Shown here: positions 56,908 to 64,000 of the stretch, one piece after another
How the letters are laid out: each line of letters opens with the position of its first letter
Position numbering within the stretch: position 1 is the first letter of the stretch
Assembly (NCBI GenBank): GCA_938021675.1
Contig: CALIFY010000035.1
Coordinates: forward strand, 1-64,000
DNA length: 64,000 nucleotides
Reading direction: 5' to 3'
DNA from: an uncultured Acidimicrobiales bacterium
GTDB taxonomy: Bacteria > Actinomycetota > Acidimicrobiia > Acidimicrobiales > SZUA-35
Notes under the pieces: generated by a model
Told to the model about the DNA's origin: nothing
The model's input: only the letters and a program-made list of their open reading frames with translations
Database searches by the model: none
Translations under genes and position numbers: made by a program

Positions 56908-59598
56908 TCAGCCCTTGGCATCAGCCCAGGTCGCCCCGAAGCTGAGATTGACCTCCAACGGAACCCGAAGCTCAAAAGCCCCGCGCATCTCTTCGATCAC
57001 CAACGCCGACACATCGTCGGCCTCGGAGTCCGGTACTTCCAGGATCACTTCGTCGTGGACCTGGAGGACCAACCGACTCTCGGCCTGTCGATCCATGAGC
57101 GCCCGATCCAAACGGACGATCGCCACCTTGAAAATGTCGGCCGCCAGTCCCTGTATTCCGGCGTTCATCGCCTGGCGCTCCCCCGCCTGGCGCAAGTTCC
57201 GGTTATCGCTCATCAGTTCGGGGATGGCCCGCCGACGACCGAACAACGTTTCGGTGTACCCACGGTTCCTAGCTTCTTTGACCGTCTCATCCATGTACGT
57301 TCGGACGGCGGGAAAGCTCTCGAAGTACGCGTCGAGGATGACTCGAGCCTCGTCGGTGGCGATACCGAGCCGTTGCCCAAGCCCGTAGGCCTCCATCCCG
57401 TAGGCCAAACCGTACGACACCATCTTGGCTTTACTTCGCTGTTCGAAGGTGACGTCGTCTTCTTCGACGCCGAACACCCGGGCTGCGGTCATCCGGTGAA
57501 CATCGTCCCCGACGGTGAAGGCCTCGATGAGCCCCGGATCGTCGGCAAGATGGGCGATGCACCGCAACTCGATTTGGTTGTAGTCGGCCACCAACAACTG
57601 CAACCCTTTGCTCGGGATGAACGCGTTGCGAAACGTCCGGCCGAGCTCGGTACGAACCGGGATGTTATGCAGGTTCGGGTTCTCGCTGGACAACCGGCCG
57701 GTTCTTGCAACGGTTTGGTTGAAGGTGGCATGGATACGGTCATCTTGACCGGCGGCATCGAGCAGCGATTGCCCATAGGTCGACCGCAACTTCTCCACTT
57801 CTCGATACCGCAACAGATGATCGATGATGGGGTGGTCGCCGGCCAGTTTCTCCAGCGTGGCCTGATCGGTCGAGTAACCGGTCTTCGTCTTCTTCTGAGG
57901 CTTCAACCCCAATTTTTCGAAAAGGATCTCCCGCAGCTTCTTGGTGGAGTTCACGTTGAACTCCTCTCCCGCCTCCGATTGGATCTGCTCAGCGAGAGCC
58001 CCGGCCTCAGCCGTCATGTCCGCGTTCAACCGCTCAAGCTCGGAGCGATCGACCGCCAGCCCGACGTGCTCCATTCTCGCCAGGGTGGCCACCAACGGCA
58101 CCTCGACGTCGTCGTTCAGCGACCGCAGTCCATTCTTGTCGATCGCCGCTAACAGGCCCGGCGCAACCAAGGCAACACCCGCCGCTTCGATCGCTGTCGC
58201 CTCTGCGGGGGAAATCGAATGTTCACCGAAATCGAGCTGACCGGCCGGCGCAACATCAGGTTCTGGCATCCGATACTCGGCGTATTGAGGCACCAGCACA
58301 TCGAGCGAGTACGAATTGCCAGCCGGATCGAGCAGGTAGGCGGCGAGCGACGTATCGAGCTGAAGGTCCGGTAAGTCGGTTCCGGTCGTGAGTAAGGATC
58401 GAATCAACGGTTTGGCGTCGTGGGCGTACACACCACGGCCCTCGGTGGAAAGGAGAGAATCGAGGGCGCCGGTAACCTCTTGGTGGCCGAGCACCGCGCC
58501 GTGTAACCAGAGCGCCTCGATGGGTGCGGCTCCGCTTGTGGCCGAACCGACGATGGCCAGCCCGGTTACACCATCTACTCCATCCTCACTGCGACCTGCG
58601 ACGGCAACCGGTTGGTCACTTTCGCTGGCCAGGCGGGCAATCGCCGCCAGGGCGGCGGTGGAATCCGCTGGCGATTCGACGGTTACCGAAAGCTCGGCCA
58701 GATTCGAGCCAGAGTCCGCTCCGGGGGCAAACGCTTCTTCCAGCCTGGGAAAGAATGTTTTGAACTCAAGGAAATCAAAGAGCTTCTTGACCTCTTCGGT
58801 GTCGTAGGGCTCGATACCTATGAAATCGGTTGGCCCCGATTCGAGCGCCACATCGCGCAGCAACTCCATCACCACGGCGTTGATGCGGACCCGATCCTCG
58901 TTCGCCGCCAAATTCTCTCGCAACTTCGGTGTCTGCTCGTCGAGATGCTCATAGATCCCATCGATGCCGCCATATTTGTTGATGAGTTTGGCCGCTGTCT
59001 TTTCACCAACCCCAGGGACGCCGGGAAGATTGTCCGAAGGGTCTCCTCGGAGGGCGGCGTACTCCACGTACTTGTCGGGCCGGACCCCGGTTCGTTCTTC
59101 GATTCCCGCCTCGTCATAGATGGCGTAGTCGCTGACCCCCCGCTTGTTGTACACCACTTTGACACCGGGGTCTTTCACGAGCTGGAAACTGTCTCGATCG
59201 CCGGTCACGATCAACACGTCAAGCCCTTCGGCCACGCCCTGGTCGGCCAGGGTCGCCAGGATGTCATCGGCTTCAAACCCGGCAAGATCGACCTGAGGCA
59301 GGCGAAGTGCATCGAGCACTTCCCGAACGAGACCCATCTGTTGCCGCAGTACATCGGGAGCGGCTGACCGATTGGCTTTGTATGTTTCGACCTTCTCGTG
59401 GCGGAACGTCGGCTCGGGCCGATCGAACGCCACGACGAGGCCATCGGGTTGATGATCACGCACGAGGTTGATCAGCATCGAGGTGAAACCGAACACGGCA
59501 TTCGTCACCTGCCCGCTTGCCGTTACCAAGTCGTCCGGCAGAGCAAAAAAGGCTCGGTAGGTGAGCGAGTTCCCGTCGACGAGCATCAGCGTTGCCAC
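56908..59598 (-). CDS. polA: DNA polymerase I
   Basis: An 896-residue Pol I. N-terminal 5' nuclease (MLVDGNSLTYRAFFALP, DDILATLADQGVAEG, VTGDRDSFQLV, GDPSDNLPGVPGVGEKTAAKL). The middle 3'-5' exonuclease-like domain lacks the DxE and other metal residues (VAVAGRSED where DTET is expected), so it should have no proofreading, as in other actinobacteria. Polymerase motif A is DYNQIELRCIAHLADD, motif B RSKAKMVSYGLAYGMEAYGL with Tyr where E. coli has Phe762, motif C VLQVHDEVILEV. GTG start at 59598. Roles: Okazaki fragment processing and repair, fitting the uvr neighbourhood. Confidence 0.97.
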   Translation of the reverse strand: MATLMLVDGNSLTYRAFFALPDDLVTASGQVTNAVFGFTSMLINLVRDHQPDGLVVAFDRPEPTFRHEKVETYKANRSAAPDVLRQQMGLVREVLDALRLPQVDLAGFEADDILATLADQGVAEGLDVLIVTGDRDSFQLVKDPGVKVVYNKRGVSDYAIYDEAGIEERTGVRPDKYVEYAALRGDPSDNLPGVPGVGEKTAAKLINKYGGIDGIYEHLDEQTPKLRENLAANEDRVRINAVVMELLRDVALESGPTDFIGIEPYDTEEVKKLFDFLEFKTFFPRLEEAFAPGADSGSNLAELSVTVESPADSTAALAAIARLASESDQPVAVAGRSEDGVDGVTGLAIVGSATSGAAPIEALWLHGAVLGHQEVTGALDSLLSTEGRGVYAHDAKPLIRSLLTTGTDLPDLQLDTSLAAYLLDPAGNSYSLDVLVPQYAEYRMPEPDVAPAGQLDFGEHSISPAEATAIEAAGVALVAPGLLAAIDKNGLRSLNDDVEVPLVATLARMEHVGLAVDRSELERLNADMTAEAGALAEQIQSEAGEEFNVNSTKKLREILFEKLGLKPQKKTKTGYSTDQATLEKLAGDHPIIDHLLRYREVEKLRSTYGQSLLDAAGQDDRIHATFNQTVARTGRLSSENPNLHNIPVRTELGRTFRNAFIPSKGLQLLVADYNQIELRCIAHLADDPGLIEAFTVGDDVHRMTAARVFGVEEDDVTFEQRSKAKMVSYGLAYGMEAYGLGQRLGIATDEARVILDAYFESFPAVRTYMDETVKEARNRGYTETLFGRRRAIPELMSDNRNLRQAGERQAMNAGIQGLAADIFKVAIVRLDRALMDRQAESRLVLQVHDEVILEVPDSEADDVSALVIEEMRGAFELRVPLEVNLSFGATWADAKG

Positions 59599-59672
59599 GC
59601 CTTGAGCCTACTCCTCGACCGCTACCGAGCGCGGTGAACCTCGAAGGCTTGTCCGGCCACTTCCAACTCGAC

Positions 59673-59699
59673 GCCGAAGGAAGACATACCGCCTTCGGC
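59673..59699. terminator. Hairpin between the ANTAR regulator and polA
   Basis: GCCGAAGG (59673-59680) pairs perfectly with CCTTCGGC (59692-59699) across an 11-base loop, immediately after the regulator stop (minus strand). No T-run follows, so the terminator call is weak. Confidence 0.35.
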
Positions 59700-59702
59700 T
59701 AC

Positions 59703-60281
59703 TCAGGGAGCCAGTTCGCCATCGATGACTTTGGATGCCACATCTCGCATCGTCGACCGCAGACTCATCGCCGTCTTTTGCAAGTAGCGAAACGCCTCCT
59801 GCTCAGACTGTCCGTGCTGGTCCATCAACTGGCCCTTGGCCCGATCGACGATCTTTCGCGTCTCCAACTGTTCGGCGAGGAGATCGGTCTGGTCCGAAAG
59901 GGCTACGAGGTCCCTAAATCGGGCGATTGCAAGCTCGATAGCTGGCACCAACTCTTGACGTCTATACGGTTTGACCAAATAGTTGAGCGCACCGGCATCC
60001 CTGGCCTGCTCGATCAACTCACGCTGAGAAAACGCGGTAAGGATCACCACCGCCGAAAGCCGCTCAGCCACAATGTCGCGGGCGGCCGCCAACCCATCGA
60101 CGCCGGGCATCTTGATGTCGAGGATCGCCACATCTGGCTCGAGATCGCGAACGAGAGTGACCGCCGCGGCGCCATCGCCAGCCTCGCCGACAACTTCGTA
60201 GCCCTCTTCCTCAAGGCTTTCCCGCAAATCGAGGCGGATCAGCGGCTCGTCCTCGGCGATCACAACGCGAACTTGACTCAA
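59703..60281 (-). CDS. ANTAR-domain response regulator, PdtaR-like
   Basis: A 192-residue two-component regulator: receiver domain with Glu10-Asp11, phosphoacceptor Asp55 (VAILDIKMPGVDG), VILTAFSQ and YLVKPYRR switch segments, then a C-terminal ANTAR RNA-binding domain (LETRKIVDRAKGQLMDQHGQSEQEAFRYLQKTAMSLRSTMRDVA). The layout and the place beside polA match mycobacterial PdtaR (Rv1626), an RNA-binding antiterminator. No cognate PdtaS kinase is next to it. Start ATG overlaps the upstream coiled-coil gene by four bases (60278-60281). Confidence 0.93.
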   Translation of the reverse strand: MSQVRVVIAEDEPLIRLDLRESLEEEGYEVVGEAGDGAAAVTLVRDLEPDVAILDIKMPGVDGLAAARDIVAERLSAVVILTAFSQRELIEQARDAGALNYLVKPYRRQELVPAIELAIARFRDLVALSDQTDLLAEQLETRKIVDRAKGQLMDQHGQSEQEAFRYLQKTAMSLRSTMRDVASKVIDGELAP

Positions 60282-60619
60282 CGGGGCACCTTTCCATCAG
60301 GATCGGCTCCATGACGATCGACACCATCGGCGTTCCGGCGCGACAGCGAGTCCAGCAGTTCGTCCTGTCGACGCTCCAACTTCTGTAGTCGTTTGCGCTT
60401 CGATTCGAGGTCTCGCGTTACCGCTGCGACCGCCTTGGACGCCTCCCGGTGCTCCTGCTCGGCGAGCGGCGTTTCCGAAACCATGGCCCGGAGCCGGCAA
60501 TCGTCCGCTTCGTCCGCTACCTGCCGGTGTTGTTCTTCGATGACGTTGAGCTCTTCCCGCAACGAGCCGAGGTCCCGCGAAACGGCGGTCAACCTCTTCT
60601 CGATAGATGACCGAAACAT
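60278..60619 (-). CDS. Small coiled-coil protein upstream of the ANTAR regulator
   Basis: A 113-residue protein from ATG 60619, mostly heptad-like helix (FRSSIEKRLTAVSRDLGSLREELNVIEEQHRQVADEADDCRLRA; KRLQKLERRQDELLDSLSRRN). No known domain. The open frame continues upstream but this part is the tRNA-Leu sequence and not protein. Stop and the ANTAR regulator start overlap, so the two are cotranslated. A role in coupling or scaffolding is only a guess. Confidence 0.65.
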   Translation of the reverse strand: MFRSSIEKRLTAVSRDLGSLREELNVIEEQHRQVADEADDCRLRAMVSETPLAEQEHREASKAVAAVTRDLESKRKRLQKLERRQDELLDSLSRRNADGVDRHGADPDGKVPR

Positions 60620-60672
60620 CGGTACTCCTGTTGAATCTCTGCAATGCGGCTCTATCCGTGCATTGCGTTCGG

Positions 60673-60755
<83 letters not shown>

Positions 60756-60802
60756 AAGGTTGGAGCAGCCCTCCACCATAGCCGGTCGCGCCGGCCAGAT
60801 CA

Positions 60803-60831
60803 TTGAACCAGTTCTCCTTACATGATGTATC
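60803..60831 (+). promoter_or_regulatory. Weak candidate promoter for the fab operon
   Basis: TTGAAC (60803-60808), 17 bases, then TGTATC (60826-60831) on the plus strand, about 75 bases before the fabD start. It resembles a housekeeping promoter only partly; no operator is evident. Confidence 0.25.
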
Positions 60832-60908
60832 TTTCGATCCGACTAGTACTCCAGTCCTATTGGGAGATTGGTGAAACGTTCTCCACCTCCAGCGAGTCAG
60901 AATGGATG

Positions 60909-62111
60909 ATGAGTACAGTGACTATCGCCTTCACTTTTCCCGGCCAGGGATCGCAGACGTCCGGTATCGGTGAGGCGTGGCGCGACCACCCATCGTGGGA
61001 ACTGGTTGCCGAAGCCTCCGATGCGTCCAAACGAGACGTCGAACATCTACTTCTCGACGCCGATGCCGACGAGCTTCGTCAGACGGACAACGCACAGCTG
61101 GCCACGTATGTCGCCAGCATGATCGTGCTCGACGCTGTCGAGCGAACCGGGGTGGAACCAGCGTTCCACGCCGGTCACAGCCTCGGCGAATATTCGGCCC
61201 TTACCGCCGCCGGGGTGCTGAGCTTCGCCGACGGCGTCCGGCTCGTCACCGAACGCGGCGCCGCCATGCAAGCAGCGGCAGAAGAAAATCCCGGAACGAT
61301 GGCGGCGGTCCTGGGCCTCGACGACGACAACGTCGATCTCGTATGCCGCAAGACCGACGGCGAGGTATGGGTCGCCAACTACAACGCTCCAGGACAGGTC
61401 GTGGTGGCCGGAGACCCCGAGGCCATCGACCGCGCCGCTGTTGCGGCGAAGGCGGACGGCGCAAAGCGGGTCATCCCCATCAAAGTTGGTGGCGCCTTCC
61501 ACACCCCGTTCATGTCTCCGGCCCGCGACCGGCTCCGCAAGGCCATTGCCGAGGTCGAGATGCGGGTTCCGAATCGACCCGTAGTAGCGAACGTCGACGG
61601 CCTCATCCACGACGATCCGGCCGAGTGGGCCGGCCTCATGGGGGCCCAACTCACCAGCCCGGTCCAATGGCGTCAAACCTTGCACAGTCTCGACACTGCA
61701 GGGGCTTCGGTGTACCTCGAACTCGGGCCGGGAACAGTCCTCACCGGGCTCGTCAAACGAACCTTGAAGGGCCACACCACGTTCGGGGTCAACTCACCGA
61801 CCGAGGTCGACGGATTGTTGGAAAATCTGTCTCACGCCTCGGAGACTGGAGCGGTCGCCGAAGGTGAACTGCTCTATGCCATCGAACGGTTGATCGTCAG
61901 CCCATCGGCCGGAGTGTTCGAGCCGGTCGACGGTCTAGAGACCGGTCGCCACGTAGATCGGGGCGAACTTGTAGGCTCGGTCGGCAATCAAGCGGTACGC
62001 TCTGCGTTCGCTGGAAGCCTTGAAGGCCTGCTCGCCCTCGCCGGCGAGCGGGTAACCACCTCACAACCGTTGGCCTGGCTCAGGGCCGAGACGGTAGGGG
62101 CGCCCCACTAA
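60909..62111 (+). CDS. fabD: Malonyl-CoA:ACP transacylase with degenerate biotinyl/lipoyl-like C-terminal domain
   Basis: A 400-residue protein. Residues 1-300 are a normal FabD: FTFPGQGSQ at 8-16, catalytic Ser91 in GHSLGEY, Arg116 region ERGAAMQ, catalytic His198 in GGAFHTPFM, and ELGPGTVLTGL. Beyond this is a 90-residue extension (about 330-392) beginning SPSAGVFEPVDG and ending AFAGSLEGLLALAGERVTTSQPLAWL, which matches the two sheets of a BCCP-type biotinyl/lipoyl hammerhead domain but without the modified Lys (EAMK motif missing). Transfers malonyl from CoA to ACP. ATG at 60909; another at 60906. First gene of the fab operon. Confidence 0.93.
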   Translation: MSTVTIAFTFPGQGSQTSGIGEAWRDHPSWELVAEASDASKRDVEHLLLDADADELRQTDNAQLATYVASMIVLDAVERTGVEPAFHAGHSLGEYSALTAAGVLSFADGVRLVTERGAAMQAAAEENPGTMAAVLGLDDDNVDLVCRKTDGEVWVANYNAPGQVVVAGDPEAIDRAAVAAKADGAKRVIPIKVGGAFHTPFMSPARDRLRKAIAEVEMRVPNRPVVANVDGLIHDDPAEWAGLMGAQLTSPVQWRQTLHSLDTAGASVYLELGPGTVLTGLVKRTLKGHTTFGVNSPTEVDGLLENLSHASETGAVAEGELLYAIERLIVSPSAGVFEPVDGLETGRHVDRGELVGSVGNQAVRSAFAGSLEGLLALAGERVTTSQPLAWLRAETVGAPH

Positions 62112-62164
62112 ATGTCGCCGCGGCCGCCTCAGACTGTCACCTCAGGCCAAGAACGGATACACCA

Positions 62165-63145
62165 ATGACTGCAGGACAAGAACATAACGCGGCGAGACCG
62201 ATGAGTGGACCTTGGGGTCTGAGGATCTCCGGGGTCGGGTCGGCACTTCCTGACAAGGTCCTGACCAACGAAGACCTCACGGCATGGATGGACACCTCGG
62301 ACGAGTGGATTCGAGAGCGAACCGGTATTGCCGAACGACGAATCGGTGGCTCCACGTCGGGTCTCGCCACCGAGGCCGCACAAAAGGCGTTGGCCGACGC
62401 CGGTGTCGAACCGGCCGATATAGACCAGGTAATCCTGGCTACCACGAGCCCCGATCACGTGTGCCCGGGCACCGCTCCGGCCGTGGCCCGCGAGCTCGGT
62501 ATCCTGGCCGGCGCCTTCGATGTGCAGGCCGCCTGTTCGGGCTGGGTGTACGGTCTGGTCGTGGCAAACGGCTTGCTGACCCAGGGCATGGATCGAGTTT
62601 TGGTCATCGGAGCAGAATCCCTCGACCGAATAACCGATTACCACGACCGTGGCACTGGGATCCTATTCGGCAACGGGGCAGGCGCCGCGGTCGTCGAACG
62701 GGACGAGTCCGGCGATGGCCGTCTCCTCAGCTGGGATCTCGGCTCTAACGGCGACTACATCCACATCCTCTACGCCGAACACGGTGACGTAATGAAGATG
62801 GACGGCAAAGAAGTCTTTCGGCAAGCGGTCACCGCCATACAGCGCTCAGCGACGGCCGCCCTCGACGCGGCCGGCCTGACCGCCGACGATATCGACCTCG
62901 TTATCCCCCACCAAGCCAACATCCGGATCGTTGAGTCGGCATGGAAGAAGCTCGGCTTCACCATGGAGCGGACCGCCATGGTGTTGGAGCGGACCGGAAA
63001 CACATCGGCCGCTTCCATCCCCCTGGCCCTCGATGACGCGCTGCAGTCCGGCCGAATCGATCCGGGCAACCATGTGATGTTCGTCGGCTTCGGCGCCGGC
63101 ATGACGTGGGCCACCGCCATCGTCCGGTGGGCGGGAGCCCGATGA
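62165..63145 (+). CDS. fabH: 3-oxoacyl-ACP synthase III
   Basis: A 326-residue condensing enzyme that starts fatty acid chains from acyl-CoA and malonyl-ACP. Catalytic Cys124 (QAACSGWVYG), His249 (VIPHQANIRI) and Asn279 (ERTGNTSAAS) are all present, with ISGVGSALPDKVLTNEDL, DTSDEWIRERTGIAERR at the front and the GFGAGMTWATAIVRW end. It follows fabD by 53 bp and overlaps fabG by four bases. Confidence 0.97.
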   Translation: MTAGQEHNAARPMSGPWGLRISGVGSALPDKVLTNEDLTAWMDTSDEWIRERTGIAERRIGGSTSGLATEAAQKALADAGVEPADIDQVILATTSPDHVCPGTAPAVARELGILAGAFDVQAACSGWVYGLVVANGLLTQGMDRVLVIGAESLDRITDYHDRGTGILFGNGAGAAVVERDESGDGRLLSWDLGSNGDYIHILYAEHGDVMKMDGKEVFRQAVTAIQRSATAALDAAGLTADDIDLVIPHQANIRIVESAWKKLGFTMERTAMVLERTGNTSAASIPLALDDALQSGRIDPGNHVMFVGFGAGMTWATAIVRWAGAR

Positions 63146-63894
63146 ATCAGCCTTTGAGCAATGAACGGACCGACACGCCCCGAGTAGCTCTCGTGACCGG
63201 CGGCAGCAGGGGGATCGGACTCGCCGTGGCCCGTCGCCTGGCCGCCGATGGCCACACCGTGGCCGTCGGCTCTCGGAACAAGCCGGACGCACTCGACGAC
63301 AACCTGACCTGGGTTCAGTGCGACACCACCGATACCGGCAGTATCGACGAGGCGTTCGCCGAGGTCGAGGATCAGCTCGGCGTTGCCACCATCGTCGTGG
63401 CAAACGCCGGCATCACCCGCGATGGGCTGGTGCTTCGAATGAAAGACGACGACTTCACCGATGTGGTCGACGCAAACCTCACCGGTACTTTTCGAACCGT
63501 CCGGCGGGCGGTAAAGCCGATGATGAAACAACGATGGGGCCGAATCGTGCTCGTCTCATCGGTTGTCGGCTCCGTCGGCCAAGCCGGTCAGGCCAACTAT
63601 GCGGCTTCCAAAGCGGGCCTCGTCGGTTTAGGGCGGTCCCTGGCCCGCGAGTTCGCTTCCCGCGGCATCACCGTCAACCTCGTCGCCCCCGGTCCAATCG
63701 AGACCGACATGTTGGCCAAGATCGGCCAGGAAACGATCGCCGCTATGGCCGACTCCGTACCGGTCGGTCGGGTCGGAACCCCCGAGGAGGTGGCCGCTGC
63801 GGTCGGCTATCTCGCCTCCGAAGCTGCCGGCTACGTGACCGGAACCACACTCGCCGTCGATGGCGGCCTGGGTATGGGCGGCGGCCTTGGATAG
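63142..63894 (+). CDS. fabG: 3-oxoacyl-ACP reductase
   Basis: A 250-residue short-chain dehydrogenase. NADP site TGGSRGIG at 19-26, NAG at 88-90, catalytic Ser140, Tyr153 and Lys157 (YAASK), PG motif in VAPGPIETDM and the C-terminal GTTLAVDGGLGM. Reduces 3-oxoacyl-ACP in fatty acid elongation. ATG at 63142 overlaps the fabH stop (ATGA). Confidence 0.94.
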   Translation: MNQPLSNERTDTPRVALVTGGSRGIGLAVARRLAADGHTVAVGSRNKPDALDDNLTWVQCDTTDTGSIDEAFAEVEDQLGVATIVVANAGITRDGLVLRMKDDDFTDVVDANLTGTFRTVRRAVKPMMKQRWGRIVLVSSVVGSVGQAGQANYAASKAGLVGLGRSLAREFASRGITVNLVAPGPIETDMLAKIGQETIAAMADSVPVGRVGTPEEVAAAVGYLASEAAGYVTGTTLAVDGGLGMGGGLG

Positions 63895-63940
63895 CGTGAT
63901 CTCCGATCCGGGTCGATCCGGATCTCCAGTTGAGAGTTCC

Positions 63941-63946
63941 AGGAGG
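63941..63946 (+). promoter_or_regulatory. Strong ribosome binding site for the ACP gene
   Basis: AGGAGG lies 6 bases before the GTG at 63953, the best ribosome site in the window, fitting a highly translated acyl carrier protein. Confidence 0.85.
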
Positions 63947-63952
63947 AACGAC

Positions 63953-64000
63953 GTGAGTGATGATGCAAGGTTCGAAGCGTTCCGGAAGTGTGCCGTCGAG
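63953..64000 (+). CDS. acpP: Acyl carrier protein, 3' truncated by window edge
   Basis: Sixteen codons (MSDDARFEAFRKCAVE) starting at GTG 63953. The start is like actinobacterial ACPs and the place after fabD-fabH-fabG is the normal one for acpP, but the phosphopantetheine Ser motif lies outside the window, so the call is by context. Confidence 0.75.
   Translation, partial: MSDDARFEAFRKCAVE

Overview
The window reads as chromosome of a moderately high-GC actinobacterium, most likely of the Acidimicrobiia/Ilumatobacter type (inference from gene order and protein style, not from a marker tree). Its backbone is the familiar actinobacterial series polA - rpsA - coaE - uvrB - uvrA - uvrC - rapZ - yvcK - gap - pgk - tpiA - secG, with an ANTAR response regulator next to polA as in mycobacteria. 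Nearly all backbone genes lie on the minus strand. Several blocks of accessory genes interrupt this order.

Layout. 1-4641: the right end of an integrated element (DUF5131 protein, ASCH-like protein, P4/D5-type helicase, small protein, large serine integrase) inserted at the 3' end of a tRNA-Leu(GAG) gene. The integrase reading frame runs into the tRNA and stops in its T-loop. 4771-12739: an oligopeptide-type ABC importer locus with three solute-binding lipoproteins and two permeases but no ATPase, and with secG inside it; one binding protein has an in-frame TAA. 12764-17582: tpiA, pgk, gap, yvcK and rapZ, with no whiA between yvcK and gap. 17668-19928: a methyltransferase and an exported CAP-domain protein. 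20121-26838: uvrC at the tail of a translationally coupled sugar-transferase/glycosyltransferase/flippase operon, plus a second methyltransferase. 26873-31787: uvrA and a divergent GT-C-like membrane protein.

31817-38991: five co-oriented genes between uvrA and uvrB: an exported beta-propeller protein, a membrane-anchored beta-propeller protein overlapping an ECF-type sigma factor, a membrane-anchored beta-helix protein, and an exported HExxH protein. This looks like a sigma-controlled cell-envelope module. The beta-helix gene has a GGAAC-N16-CGTT sequence just upstream, which fits an ECF promoter. I consider this the best candidate for an undescribed system in the window.

39166-45728: uvrB, coaE, a NarL-type two-component pair and an MFS transporter. 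46062-54217: a Tad/Flp pilus assembly operon (cpaB, tadZ, tadA, a tadB fused to a von Willebrand A-like domain, tadC) followed by a polytopic membrane protein. 54366-54411 is a perfect 21-bp inverted repeat. 54457-60755: rpsA, a lipoprotein, polA, the ANTAR regulator, a small coiled-coil protein and tRNA-Leu(CAA). 60909-64000: the start of a fatty-acid synthesis operon (fabD with an unusual biotinyl/lipoyl-like C-terminal domain, fabH, fabG, and the first codons of an acyl carrier protein gene).

I saw no rRNA, CRISPR array or insertion sequence. All functional calls are from reading the sequence; no database search was run.
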